Shown one piece after another: positions 25,113 to 36,100 of a stretch of DNA of 64,000 nt. Under the pieces are notes generated by a model. The model was not told where the DNA came from. It made no database searches and saw nothing but the letters and a program-made list of their open reading frames with translations. Origin of the DNA: OFTM10 sp964344055 (GTDB lineage Bacteria > Actinomycetota > Acidimicrobiia > Acidimicrobiales > Aldehydirespiratoraceae); the NCBI GenBank assembly GCA_964344055.1, contig CAYFLT010000004.1:62001-126000 (forward strand), in the 5' to 3' direction. The position numbers were made by a program, and so were the translations under genes. Within the stretch, counting starts at the first letter, position 1, and every line of letters starts with the position of its first letter.

Positions 25113-25144
25113 TGTTTCGGGTGCCTGGCACCAGCGAAACAACT
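25113..25144. repeat. Palindrome, GTTTCG family, copy 3 (inverted, one arm shortened)
   Basis: TGTTTCG and CGAAACAACT around GGTGCCTGGCACCAG, the reverse complement of the core at 25074-25088. It lies just upstream of the ribosome binding site of the next gene. Confidence 0.8.
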
Positions 25145-25158
25145 TTGGGGGAACAGCA

Positions 25159-26722
25159 ATGCAGACAGGACCGCGGAATCCGTTTCTGGCGGACTCACAG
25201 AACGCCATGGCCCATGGTCGGCCGGACCAGCAGGACAACGTGCCGTGGCGGGGGCCGGAGGGACCGTCTGAGATCCTCGACCCGGCGGACACCGACGACA
25301 TCCAGTACGCGTGGCTCGGTCCTTGCCATTTCGGGGGGCTGACCTCCGGCGTCTATCCCGACGGCAAGCGGGTGGTCTGGAGCAACGGACGCCAGAACAT
25401 CGTCAAGCTCGACTACGACACCCTCGAGATCCTCGCCGACCACGAGACCGTCGGCGGCGAGGGCCGCACGCCGCGAGCCGAACTCGAGGAGAACCTCCGC
25501 GGGCTCGACGAAAAGGACGGCTGGGATGCGATCGAGCACGCCATCGACCTGTCGATGCGGTTCATGACCGGCCTCGACGGTGTCTACGCCCTGCTCGACT
25601 GCGATCACACCCTGTTCCTCGGTCGCAAAGACCACGCCGTCGCCTACGTCGAAACTGATCCGAGCGACCGCTCCTCCGAGATCGTCGAGCGGGATCGCTG
25701 GTACAAGCCCGACCACATCGAGGGCTTCTTCGTCGGCATGAACATGACCCTCGACGGTCGCCTCGTCATGTCGACCGATCACGGTTGGGTCGTGGTGCTC
25801 GCCCGGGACTTCAGCGAGTACCACGCTATCCAGGTCGAGGGCGGAGCCGAGGAGGCGGCGGAGTACTGCGCGATGCAAGCCGAACTTCGGGGCCACACCG
25901 GCTACGGCTGGATGCGCACCTCGATCTGTGTCGACGACGACAACGGCATATACGTGTCGTCCAACGCTCACACCCACAAGCTGCGCTGGACCGGTTCCGA
26001 GCTCCGCGATGACGATGCTCACGGATGCTGGACGGTGCCCTACCGCAACGGGGGTGGTTGCGGGTCGGGCACGACGCCGTCACTCATGGGGTTCGGCCCT
26101 GACGAGGATCACCTTCTCGTGATCGGCGACGGCGACGAGGTCGTCAACATCACCCTGATGTGGCGCGACGAGATTCCCGACGACTGGGAGCAGCTGCCCA
26201 ACGCGCCCCACCGCCGAATCGCCGGCATCGGACCTGCCAACATGGGCGACCCCGACCTCGCCGAGATCAAGACCGAGCAGTCGATCACCACGTCTGGCTA
26301 TGGCGCCATGACCGTCAACAACGAGCCGGCCACGATTCCTGACGGCTTCCCGGCCGGAGGCGTCCGCATGCTGTGCTTCATGCTCGGACACAAGCCGGAG
26401 TACACCCCGCGCGGCATGCACAAGTNNNNNNNNNNTCGCCCGAGCGCTCAAGGAGGCGTGGATCAACCACGACATCTCCTCGCCCAACTCGGTTCCGTTC
26501 GTGGCCGAGGAGTCCGACCTCGTCTACACCTGCGGGATCCGCGACGGGAGGTGGACGATCGAGGCCGCCGATTGGACGACCGGCGAATCGAAGTTCCACT
26601 TCGTGCTCGGCGGATCGCAGTTCAACACTCTTGGCGCCGGCGTCACCATCGACGAGGACGGCCGCCTGCTGTTCGGGTCCATGTACGGCAAAACCCGAGT
26701 GATGCGCGCCCCATCAACCTGA
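25159..26722 (+). CDS. Conserved hypothetical, possible beta-propeller; interrupted by gap
   Basis: I do not recognise the family. About 510 residues with no signal peptide or membrane segment, rich in short beta-like blocks of propeller style: TSGVYPDGKRVVWSNGRQNIVKLDYDTLEIL, GFFVGMNMTLDGRLVMSTDHGWVVVLARDF, SICVDDDNGIYVSSNAHTHKLRW and VTIDEDGRLLFGSMYGKTRVM. Ten Ns at 26426-26435 split it and the frame changes across them, so the N count is a placeholder. ATG 25159 follows a purine-rich ribosome site (GGGGGAACAGC). The TGA stop lies inside the palindrome at 26714-26762. It may belong to the MarR-TauD unit upstream on the same strand. Confidence 0.6.
26426..26435. other. Assembly gap (10 N)
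   Basis: Placeholder gap inside the propeller-like gene; the reading frame differs on the two sides, so its length is not real. Confidence 0.99.
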
Positions 26723-26762
26723 CAGGGTTTTGGTGTCAGGTACCAAAACCCTGTCAGGTTGA
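26714..26762. terminator. Perfect 20-bp palindrome between convergent genes
   Basis: Arms TCAACCTGACAGGGTTTTGG and its exact reverse complement with loop TGTCAGGTA. The left arm holds the TGA stop of the propeller-like gene; the right arm ends five bases before the Crp gene stop. The centre GGTGTCAGGTACC is close to the GGTGCCAGGCACC core of the other families. A bidirectional terminator is the simplest role. Confidence 0.75.
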
Positions 26763-26766
26763 CCGG

Positions 26767-27444
26767 TCAGCCTTCGCCGCGGCGGCGGAGTTGGGCGCGG
26801 TCGTGGATGGTGACCTCGCTCTCGCTCTGGCTGATCCACTCGAGCGCCCGAAGCTTCCGTAGCGCCTTCACCACCGCCTCGCGCGAGAGCCCGCACCACT
26901 GGGCGAACTCCATCTGCGTGAGACCGAGATCCACGGTCACCTCCTCACCGGCACCTGCCTCGCCCCGCCTCGCGATCTCCTCCAGCCGTCGGCACACCCG
27001 CCCGAGCGCATCCACACTCGAATACTCGAGCTGGCGGAGGTTGGCTTGACGGAGCCGTTCGACGGTGAGCCGGAGCAGAGCCGCCATTGTCGAAGGATTC
27101 GCTTCCAGGTACTCGGCGAACCGGCTTCCTGGGACCGCCACCACCTCGGCACCGGTCAGCGCTACCGCGGTGGCCGACCGGGGACCACCATCGATCGACG
27201 ACAACTCTCCTAGCAGATCGCCTGGCCCAAGGAGGTCGAGCACCAGCTCGTTCCCGCTGGCCGCGGTGGACACCAGCTTCACGTCACCCGACTCGATCAG
27301 GATCACGTCATAGGGGTCATCTCCCTCGGTGAACAGCACGGTGCCGGCGGGGAAGGAGCGGCGCGCGCCCATACCCCTCAAGTCGGCGATCGCGCTGCTG
27401 TCGAGCCAGTCATCGTGGATCGTCACCGCTGCATCATCGGCCAT
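26767..27444 (-). CDS. Crp/Fnr-family transcriptional regulator
   Basis: About 225 residues: an N-terminal cyclic-nucleotide-binding jelly roll (FPAGTVLFTEGDDPYDVILIESGDVKLVS, LGPGDLLGELSSIDGGPRSATAVALTGAEV, with the phosphate-binding LLGELSSIDGGPRSATA cassette) and a C-terminal winged helix (TQMEFAQWCGLSREAVVKALRKL). The binding cassette retains the E and R-[ST]-A elements expected for cAMP. ATG 27444 is used; a longer frame would run through the palindrome upstream. Divergent from a stand-alone cNMP-binding protein and 2.7 kb from a nucleotide cyclase locus. Confidence 0.9.
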   Translation of the reverse strand: MADDAAVTIHDDWLDSSAIADLRGMGARRSFPAGTVLFTEGDDPYDVILIESGDVKLVSTAASGNELVLDLLGPGDLLGELSSIDGGPRSATAVALTGAEVVAVPGSRFAEYLEANPSTMAALLRLTVERLRQANLRQLEYSSVDALGRVCRRLEEIARRGEAGAGEEVTVDLGLTQMEFAQWCGLSREAVVKALRKLRALEWISQSESEVTIHDRAQLRRRGEG

Positions 27445-27463
27445 GAGGAGCCCCCTGTCATTC

Positions 27464-27483
27464 GCTGGGTACGCGTACCCAGC
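27464..27483. promoter_or_regulatory. Perfect 20-bp palindrome upstream of crp-like gene
   Basis: GCTGGGTACGCGTACCCAGC is perfectly symmetrical. It sits 20 bp before the Crp-like start codon in the 112-bp divergent gap, and is followed at 27483-27496 by a second short inverted repeat (CCAGG...CCTGG). Candidate operator for one or both divergent genes. Confidence 0.55.
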
Positions 27484-27556
27484 CAGGTGCGCCTGGCGAC
27501 GCTGCTCACGCACCGCCGCTCCGGCACGCTCAAGTTAACGGAGAGAGGAGCCCGCC

Positions 27557-27976
27557 ATGAGTGGAATCAACATCGAAGACTACGAACTGTTCGCCGGCCT
27601 CGACAAGAAGGAACTGCAGAAGATCGGTCGACTGTCGACCGCCATGTCCGTCGACGCCGGCAGAGCCGTGACCGTCGAGGGCACACGCGGCCGGGAGTGC
27701 TTCATGGTGCTCTCCGGCACCGTTGGGGTCGAGCGCCACGGCGAACGGGTCGCCGAGGTCGGGCCCGGCGCAGTCGTCGGCGAGATCGCCCTGCTCGACT
27801 CGAACAGCCATGTCCGTACCGCTACCGCCACCGCACTGAGCGACACCGACATCCTTGTGTTCTCCGCTCAGGAGTTCCGCGACCTCGTCGCTGAGCACCC
27901 GACGGTCGCCGAGCGCATCGAGCGGGCCGCCGTCCAGCGGCTCGTCGAGGATCTCCACACCGAAGAAACCCACTGA
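27557..27976 (+). CDS. Stand-alone cyclic-nucleotide-binding domain protein
   Basis: 139 residues forming a single cNMP-binding domain: MSGINIEDYELFAGLDKKELQKIGRLS opening, VDAGRAVTVEGTRGRECFMVLSGTVGVER, VGPGAVVGEIALLDSNSHVRTATATALSDT (phosphate cassette with E and R) and a C-terminal helix. There is no DNA-binding or enzymatic domain, so it may act as a regulatory subunit or nucleotide sink. Ribosome site GGAGAGAGG. The stop TGA begins a 17-bp tandem duplication. Confidence 0.85.
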   Translation: MSGINIEDYELFAGLDKKELQKIGRLSTAMSVDAGRAVTVEGTRGRECFMVLSGTVGVERHGERVAEVGPGAVVGEIALLDSNSHVRTATATALSDTDILVFSAQEFRDLVAEHPTVAERIERAAVQRLVEDLHTEETH

Positions 27977-28007
27977 CTCATCCCGGCGGGTGACTCATCC
28001 CGGCGGG
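27974..28007 (+). repeat. 17-bp tandem duplication
   Basis: TGACTCATCCCGGCGGG occurs twice head to tail, the first copy beginning with the stop of the cNMP protein. The rest of the 166-bp gap to the threonine aldolase stop holds no recognisable gene. Confidence 0.85.
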
Positions 28008-28142
28008 GAACCGCGGCGGCCGGTCGGCGGGACTGGCCGCCGCTTCGCGTTCAGCTCCAGAGTCCTTCCTGGACCGCCTGGCGCCACAAGCGGGCGAGGA
28101 ACGCCGCCATTGCTGGACGAGCCGTGTGAACCGGCGAACTGA

Positions 28143-29156
28143 CTAGGCCGAGAGTTCGGCGAAGGCCTGGATCGCGGTGTCGACGTCGTCGTCGCTGATG
28201 TCGAGATGGGTGACGAGGCGGGCGGTGGTCCGCTTCTTGCTCGGGGCGATGAGCGTGTTGATGCCGCGCTCGAGGAGTTGGGCTTGGAGTTCGGTCGTGT
28301 CTCCGTCGATCGCGACGAAGACCATGTTCGTGGCCTGCCCGGCGACCTCTATGCCGGGGATGTCGCAGAGCCCCTTGGCGAGGCGGGCGGCGTTCTCGTG
28401 GTCGTCGGCGAGGCGGTCGATGTGGTGATCGAGGGCGTGGAGGCCGGCTGCCGCGATCACTCCGGCTTGTCGCATCGCACCGCCGAGGATCTTGCGCCAC
28501 TTGCGGGCCTCGGCGATCACGTCGGCCGCGCCGCTCAGGACCGAACCGACCGGCGCACCGAGTCCCTTCGACATACACATCGACACGGTGTCGAACGGCG
28601 CGGCCAGTTCGGCACCACTGATACCGAGGTCGACGGTGGCGTTCCACATGCGGGCGCCGTCGAGATGGATCGCCAGCCCTGCCTCCCGACCGACCGACAC
28701 CGCCTCCATCATCCGTTCGACCGACTGGGACTGGCCGTCCTTGGTGTTCTCCAGACAGAGGAGCTTGGTGCGGGCGAAGTGAGGGTCGTCCGGCTTGATC
28801 GCCGCCGCAATGGCGTCCGGGTCGGGGAGCCCGTCGGACAGCATCGGCACCGGCTGTGGCTGGATGCTGCCGAGTACCGCCCCGCCGCCGGCCTCCCAGC
28901 GGTAGGTGTGCGCGTAGTCGCCGGCGATGTACTCGTCGCCCCGTTGGCAGTGCGCCATCAGGGCACACAGGTTCGACTGGGTGCCGCTGGAGACGAAGAG
29001 GGCGGCCTCCTTGCCGAGCCGTTCGGCCACGGTGGCCTCGAGCCGGTTGACGGTGGGGTCGTCGCCGAAGACGTCGTCGCCGAGCTCGGCGTCGGTCATC
29101 GCCTTCTGCATGGCGGGGGTGGGCTGGGTGACGGTGTCAGAACGGAGATCGATCAC
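28143..29156 (-). CDS. ltaE: Low-specificity L-threonine aldolase
   Basis: PLP enzyme cleaving L-threonine/allo-threonine to glycine and acetaldehyde. Family signatures: IDLRSDTVTQPTPAMQKAM at the start, GDDVFGDDPTVNRLE, FVSSGTQSNLCALMAHC, IHLDGARMWNA and the PLP lysine in SMCMSKGLGAPVGSVL. GTG 29156 gives an N-terminus (M)IDLRSDTV matching the family; ATG 29171 (MPECG...) is an alternative whose codon overlaps the palindrome upstream. Divergent from the PhyH gene across two palindromes. Confidence 0.9.
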   Translation of the reverse strand: MIDLRSDTVTQPTPAMQKAMTDAELGDDVFGDDPTVNRLEATVAERLGKEAALFVSSGTQSNLCALMAHCQRGDEYIAGDYAHTYRWEAGGGAVLGSIQPQPVPMLSDGLPDPDAIAAAIKPDDPHFARTKLLCLENTKDGQSQSVERMMEAVSVGREAGLAIHLDGARMWNATVDLGISGAELAAPFDTVSMCMSKGLGAPVGSVLSGAADVIAEARKWRKILGGAMRQAGVIAAAGLHALDHHIDRLADDHENAARLAKGLCDIPGIEVAGQATNMVFVAIDGDTTELQAQLLERGINTLIAPSKKRTTARLVTHLDISDDDVDTAIQAFAELSA

Positions 29157-29169
29157 GCCGCATTCTGGC

Positions 29170-29216
29170 ATCTGTGACACATACGGACCGTATGGCGGTC
29201 CGTATGTGTCACAGAT
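29170..29216. repeat. Palindrome, TGACACAT family, copy 1
   Basis: Perfect 21-bp arms beginning ATCTGTGACACATACGGACC, loop TATGG. It is in the divergent gap between threonine aldolase and PhyH genes, so it lies next to starts and not stops. Confidence 0.85.
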
Positions 29217-29230
29217 CGCGAGGGTTGGGG

Positions 29231-29276
29231 ATCTGTGACATCTGGGGACCGTGTGATGGTCCGTATGTGTCACAGA
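29231..29276. repeat. Palindrome, TGACACAT family, copy 2 (imperfect)
   Basis: ATCTGTGACA(T)CTGGGGACC paired imperfectly with GGTCCGTATGTGTCACAGAT. It follows copy 1 after 14 bp in the same gap. Confidence 0.75.
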
Positions 29277-29301
29277 TCGGTGGGTCACCTACGTTGAACC
29301 C

Positions 29302-30108
29302 ATGGGATCGACCGTCGAGGAACATCTCGCCCGAATCGAGGACGACGGCTACACGGTGTTGGAGGACGTCATCCCGCTCGACCTGGCCGACGCCCTCGTG
29401 GACGACCTGGCCCGCCTGGAACGGGAACTGCAGATCACACCGTCGAACAACTCATTCGAGGGCGGGCGCACGACTCGGGTCTACAACCTGCTCGCGCACG
29501 GCGGCCCGTGGACCGAGGTGCCGGTCCATGCGGACGTACTGCCGCTCGTCCAGGGTGTCCTCGGCGACGGGCCGTTGATCTCGTCGGTCTCGTCGATCGC
29601 GATCGGGCCTGGAGAGCGGGCCCAGCCGATCCACGCGGACGACCAGGCGATGCCGTTCGACCGGCCCCACTGCGCAGTCGTGTGCAACTCGATGTGGGCG
29701 CTCACCGACTTCACCGAGGCCAACGGCGCCACCCGCATCCTCCCCGGCACCCACAAGGCGGACCACTCGCCGCCCTACGGCGTGCCAGTCGACGGGACCA
29801 TTGCGGCCGAGATGTCGAAGGGGTCGATCCTGGTGTGGAACGGCGCCATGTGGCATGGCGGTGGGTCCAACCAGACCGACGAGACCCGTATCGGTATCGC
29901 CATGAACTACTGCGCCGGCTGGATCCGCCAGCAGGAGAACCAGCAGCTCGGGATCCCTACGGAGATGATGGCCACCTTCTCACCCGAGTTGCGGGGGCTC
30001 TGCGGCCTCGGCGTCTACAAGGGCCTGATCGGCCACATCGACAAGCGCACCCCGGCCGATCGCCTCTACGGCGACAACCCCACCCCCAACCTCTTCGACG
30101 TCACGTAG
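29302..30108 (+). CDS. Phytanoyl-CoA dioxygenase (PhyH) family protein
   Basis: Fe(II)/2-oxoglutarate oxygenase of 268 residues. H-x-D in QPIHADDQAMPF near residue 110, distal His in NGAMWHGGGSNQTDETRIG with the 2-oxoglutarate Arg in the same motif, and NSMWALTDFTEANGATRILPGTH between. Actinobacterial homologues are numerous and mostly uncharacterised. ATG 29302. It converges on the large repeat protein gene with a palindrome between. Confidence 0.9.
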   Translation: MGSTVEEHLARIEDDGYTVLEDVIPLDLADALVDDLARLERELQITPSNNSFEGGRTTRVYNLLAHGGPWTEVPVHADVLPLVQGVLGDGPLISSVSSIAIGPGERAQPIHADDQAMPFDRPHCAVVCNSMWALTDFTEANGATRILPGTHKADHSPPYGVPVDGTIAAEMSKGSILVWNGAMWHGGGSNQTDETRIGIAMNYCAGWIRQQENQQLGIPTEMMATFSPELRGLCGLGVYKGLIGHIDKRTPADRLYGDNPTPNLFDVT

Positions 30109-30128
30109 ACCGCACCAACCGGCTTTTC

Positions 30129-30165
30129 TGACACATTCGGACCGTATGGCGGTCCGAATGTGTCA
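30129..30165. repeat. Palindrome, TGACACAT family, copy 3
   Basis: 16-bp arms TGACACATTCGGACCG and CGGTCCGAATGTGTCA, loop TATGG as in copy 1. The right arm includes the stop codon (TCA on the plus strand) of the giant repeat protein. Confidence 0.85.
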
Positions 30166-33100
30166 CAGATCGCGGTTGGGGTGGAGCGCCGCCCTCGCCT
30201 CGGCCTCGTCCTCGGGGGAGTAGCTGGTGACGTGGGCGATCAGACCGTCGGCGTCGAGCTCGACGAGCTGGAGGAGCTCGTTCGCCCAGTCCGAGCTCGG
30301 ATCGTCGGCCGTCAGCCGAACGAGGGCCCGCTGATCGCCCGCGACGGCGACGACGGCCAACGTGTGAGGCGTCTCCGCGGGGACGTGCGCCAGGAGAAGC
30401 TCCAGGTAGTCGCGCACCCCCGACATCGTCAGCTCCGGTGAGCGGACGAGCCGCCGCCGATCGGTACTGACCGCGTTGCGTGCAGTGAGTGCGATGGCCG
30501 CATCGATGTCACGTTGGTCGAACACGAGGTCCCAGAACCGGATGCCGAGCTCAGACGCCTGGTTGGTCGGACGGGTCAGCTCTTCGAACCGGGCCAGGGC
30601 TGCGTCGAGCTCGTCGACGTCGTAGAAGTCCTGGCGGACCACCACTCCGCCGTCGAGTTGCCCGACTGCCAGAATCGACCACGAGAACTCGTCGGTCGTC
30701 TCGATTCGGATCTCGAGGACGCTGGTGACCTCGGCGTTGGCATGGACGCGGGTGAGCATGGTGGTCCGGTCCGGTGTGATCTCCTTCGCGGACTCCATCA
30801 GCGCGAGGCGGCCTTCGAGGTCGACCTGGCCCATACCGGTGGCCCGATGGTCGACTGCGACGAGATCCGGCGAGTACACCTCGCGGGCGAGCGCCAGGTC
30901 CCTAGCGGCCTCGGCTCGGATCGAGCGAACCACGACCTCCCACCCGGGCCGCAGACGAGCGTCGAGAGACTCGCCGTACCACTCGTCCAGCCTGGCGATC
31001 GCGTTGTCGAGCTGGTCGAGGTTGTAGGTCGCTTGACGTAGCACCCGGCCGTCTCCGTCAACCTTGGTGACGTCGAGTCGTTCGACCATGTAGTCGTCGG
31101 TCGTCCAGTGATAGGCCGTCGAAGTGAGGGCGATCATCTCCTCCCGTGTCGCGAGCGTCTCCACCTGGGCATTCATGACCGGTGCGTTTGCGATCGTGTC
31201 CTCCACGACCTGGCGGACTCCGGCCTTGGTGCTGGAGGCGGCCAACAGTGGCCGCAGGTCCTCGATGATCGCGTCATCATGGAACGTGGCGATGACCCCC
31301 TCCGAGTCCTGCGCCACCAGCCGGGCGTTCCCGGCGGTCACCGCCTCCGAGGCACGGTTCGACAGCCTCGAAGGCGGTGGCGTGTCCAGCTTCTCGAAGC
31401 GGTCGAGTGCGGTGGCGAGATCGTCGGGATCGAAGAACTCCGATCGAGCTATCCGGCCATCAGCGATCCTGGAGACACCGACGAGCGTCCACTCGAAACC
31501 TCCCTCGTCGGTGCCGGTCGCGATCGAGACCGCTCCGTCTCGGCTCACGCGCGGGATGTGGAGGATCCGCATGCGTCGATCAGGGGCGACCTCGCGGAAC
31601 GCATGGAGCCTGTCGATCCATCCATCACGATCGAGCGACCCCATGCCGAGTGTCCGGTGGTCGACGAAGCTGAAGTCTTCGCGGTACAGGCGGGCTGCGA
31701 GTTCGGGGTTGGTGTCATCCTCAACGACAACCGACTCTCGCAGCGCCCGATGCACCGTCCGTAGATCCGGCGGGAGCGAATCGGCGTACCAGTTTTCGAG
31801 CGCTTCGAAAGCACCTCCTTCGTTGTCGAGGTCGAAGGTGAGAACCCAGTGGATCCGGTCGTGCTCATCGAGCCGCTGGAGATGGAGGTAGCCGAAGGCG
31901 ATTGTTGATGAGTCGGGTGTCGCGTACCGATGCAGCGAGATCCGGTCTCCTCGGGTGGCGACGGTCTCTGTAGTGATCTGCCCGAAGCCGGCCAGAGCTT
32001 CGCGAGCGCCGGAGATGTACATGTCGCGGTCGAAGGTCATTCCGCCCAGGCCGGTCCGAAGCGACTGCGCGCCAAAGTCGGGGGCGAGGAGTTCGGCGAG
32101 GACTTCGAGGCGACCCTGGTTGCTCGCGAGTGAGTGTTCATCGTGGACCCTCACCGAGGTGGTGACCGGAGCACCGCCGGCGAGGCCGGGTTCCGATGAC
32201 GTCCCCGCGGGGACGTCATCGTGGCCCAGCTCGTCGAATCGCGCGAGAGCGACGTCCATGTCGTCGATGTCGAACCACTCCATCCGGTTGACCAGCTCTC
32301 CCTCCATCTGAATCAGCACGAGCCGCAGCGAGTCCAACTCCAACGACTCTCCTGACGTGACCATGCTCGCCACGTCCCACAGCAACACGTCCTCGGTGAG
32401 ACGCAGGAACCGGCGGGCGACGATGACCCAGTCGCCCCGCTCGTGGAGCTGGGGCAGCGACTCGAGGTAGGCGTCGATGGTGAGCTCCCCGAAGCCCAGC
32501 TCCCGGTGGTCGATCAGCCGGAACGAGTCGGTCACCGACTCTCGCAACCGCTCGCTCTGCTCCTCGCGTAGCACCTCCCCCAGCCGGACGGCCCATTCGA
32601 GGAACTCGGCGTGGGCGGCGCCTTCGCCTTCGACCCACCAGTCCCCGAGCTTTCGCATCGCCGCGACGAGGTCACTGCCATCGAAGGTGTGCTGGCGGAC
32701 ACGGCGACCCTGGTCGTCGGTCTCGATCAGCGAGAGCGAAGCGATCGACCACTCATCGTCGTTGCCGGTCTCGAATCGGCACAGCGAAAGCCTGTTCCCT
32801 CGGATCGCGACCGGTGCCATCCGTTGCTGGCCGAGCTCCTCGACGAACTGCCTCACCGTTTCGACCGGACCCTCGCGCCCGTACCTGGTCCCGAGCGCAA
32901 CCGAGCGACTGGACTCGCCGCGGAACTCGGGGGCATGTAGCTCGAGCACCTCGCCCCACCGACCGGCGTTTCCCAGCTCCACGAACAGCCGTTCCGACTC
33001 GACTGCGAGGTTGGAGAGGTCGTGGCGTTCGGCGGTCAGCTCCTCGAATCGTGCCAGGGCGGCGTCGAGGTCGTCTGGGCTGAAGAACTCGCCTTGCTCC

Positions 33101-36100
33101 TGTAGTCCGCCTCGGATGACCTGGAGGAACCAGAAGCGCCACTCGTTGCCGTCGGCGTCGCAGAGGTGCGTGTCCATGATCAGGCCACTCTCGGAGATGG
33201 CGGGCACATCCCGGTTGCGAGGGCGCACCGTTGGAGCAATCTCGAAGAACGACCGCTGGCGGTCGAGCCCGCCCGTCCTGTCGACGGTGCCGAAGCCTCC
33301 GACTCGATGGTCGACCACCACGTAGTTCGGGCTGTGGAGTGCCGCCATCTGCTCGAAGTCGTTCGCTTCCCACACGCGCCAGCCCTCTCGGGCGAGCGCG
33401 AACGTGCGCCGCTGTCGTCCGTCGAGGCTCTCGGTGAAGAGCTGATCGAGCGACTCGAAGGCGTCGTCCAACTGATCCTCGGGATGGAAGATGGCCCGAT
33501 CGATGAGCCCGTCGTCGTCGACTCGGACCACGGCGTAGGTGGTCGACTCGAAATCGTTCTCCGCGGTCATCACGAAGGTGAAGAGACCGAGACGGTCGCC
33601 TCGGAGCGCGACGGTTTCCTGCTCGAATCTCGTGCCGAATTCGACCCTCGATCGGAGCGCGTCGATGATCTCGGATGCGGTACCGGTGGGATTGCCCATC
33701 GAGCGGTGGTCGGCGCTCCTGAAGTCGGTGGAGAAGAAGCCGTGAAGCTCGTCGTGGGCTCCACGGTTCAGTGCCCCGAACCACGCCTCGTACGCCTCGG
33801 TGGCCGGATTCCGGCGGGGGCCGGTCGGTGGTGCGGTGAGCTCCTCGAAACGGGCCACTGCAGCCTCGAGGTCGGCCGGATCGAAGAACTCGGATCGAGT
33901 GACGAGACCGTTGTCGATGATCGTCAACGCGAGGAGGTCCCATCGGTTGCCGTCGGCGTCGCGCATCCCGCCGACCATGACCAGTCCTCGGGCGTTGTGG
34001 GCGATGATCGCGGTTGTGTCGGCCCACGTGGTCGGCTGAACCCGCCAGACCGCCTCGGACCGCTCGACCCACCCGTCGACGTCGATGGTGCCGAAGTTCT
34101 GAACGCCGGTCCGCCGATCGACGAACTCAGCGCCTGCCGTGAAGCACTCCTTCATGGCGGGGGCATCGTGCCGGCTGTAGGCGGACCAGGCTCGGTGAGC
34201 CGTCTCGAACGTCACCCGCTCGTCACCTCGAAGCGCCTCGGCGTACCATTCGTCGAGGAGGGCGAACGCGGTCGTCTCGTCGTCGATGTCGAAGGTGTCT
34301 TGCCGGCGCCGCAGTCCATCCGCTGTCGTCTCGGTGACCTGGAGGAACTCGAACGTCCAGGTTGCATCCGGTTCCCAGACAGCTCGGCTGAGTAGGAGCT
34401 TCTCACCACGAGTCGCAATGCTCGTGACCGTGCCTCGTCCGAACGTGGCTCTGGCATCTGCACAACCGTCGAGATATCCCTCGCCGGTGAGGACCATGTT
34501 CCCGGCGCCGCTGCGATGCGAGTGGCTCGCAAAGTCGTCGGTGAGCACTGCCCGCAGGTCGTCCCAGCGCTCATCGTTGACCGCAGCAATCCAGTCCTGC
34601 TCGACGCGCTCGGCGAGCGTGGACGGATGAACCGATGACTCACTCAGGTTCTCGAAGGTCGAGGCTGCTGTGCTCCAGTCGTCTGGGTCGAACAGGTCGA
34701 CTCGCTCGACCATGCCCTCGCGGATTCGGTACACGGCCCAGAACCGCCACTCATTACCGGCGGGATCAACGATCGAGTAGTCGGTCAGCACGCCGTCGGC
34801 CGAGACGTTCGGCACACGGTGAAGGATGTTGCCAATCCCGGGCGCGACGTCGACGAAGGAACGTTGTCTTTCGAGCCACTCACTCCGATCGATCTGGCCG
34901 AAGCCACCCAATCGGTGATCGACCGCGATCAACGAAGGCCTGAGGTAGGGGTCGTCTTCGTGGTCGCGGTTCGGCCATTCAGCTCGGGCCGCCAACAGCA
35001 CCGCGAAGGTGGCTGCCTCGGACGGCGGCAGCGACTGGAGATACCACTCGTCGAGGAGCTCGTATGCCTGTGGAAGGTCCTCGGGGTCGAAAAGGACTTC
35101 GCGCTGGAGAAGGCCGTCGCGGTCGATTTCGACCGTCGCGATGATGGCGGTTTCCCAGTCGCCGCGATCGGCCTCTGACTTGATGAGGCAGTGGTGGTCG
35201 CCGCGGACGGCGAGCACCTCGGCACGCGGTGACGTGAGGGGCAGCTCGGTGAGCGACCGGTTCGCCATCTCCTCGATGTCGTCCGTCCCGACATGGCTCG
35301 TCTGGCGCAGGTGGCGTCGGTCCTCCAGCACCGAGTCGGGTCGCCGAAGCGCAGCCCGGACCTCCGGGTCGGCTTCGGGGAACGAACCGACCAGTCGGAG
35401 GATGACTTGCGACGCCCGATTCTCGAGGGCCGACCGTCGATCGCGCGTCAGCTCGTCGAAGCGGGCGAGCGCGACGTCGAGCTGGCCGGGGTCGAAGTAC
35501 TCGTTGCGTTGGATTCGACCGTCTCTGACGCTGTTGAGTGCGAGCAGGTCCCACCGGTTGCCCTCTCCATCCCGCATCCCGCCTTCGACGAGCAGCCCGG
35601 CCGGGTTGATGCCGTGGACCTTGGTCACGAAGGCGGTGATGTTCGGGGTCACCGACCAGATTGCCTGGGAGCGAGACACCCAGTCGTCTCGCCCTATCTC
35701 CCCGAAGTTCTGGGGGCCGGCCCGGTGATCCGCGATGACCGCGTCCGGCGCGTAGAAGCGCCGCATGGCATCGGCGTCGTGCTCTGAGTACGCCCGAGAG
35801 AGGGCGAGATTCGGGTGGTACACGGCAGCCTCCGCGCCGGGCAGCGACTCGAGATACCACTCATCGAGCAGCACCGAAGCTTCAGCGAGCTGCGCCGGTT
35901 CGAAGCTGGCGATCCGCTGTTGGACCCCTGAATCGTCGACTTCGAAGAGGATCAGCACCTCGAAGGCGAGGTCGTCCCCCACCCCGTACTCGCCCCGCGT
36001 GAGGCAGAGGTGCTCACCCCTCGTCGCCACGATCTCAGAGCGCCACTGAGCTCCCGGCAGATCGAAGTCGAAGGCGGTCTGGTTCATGTCTGACGCCGTC

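Noticed and set aside
29170..29276. Closely spaced similar palindromes as a small CRISPR array
   Set aside because: Only two units, imperfect, with no regular spacers; other copies are scattered singly and no cas gene is present.
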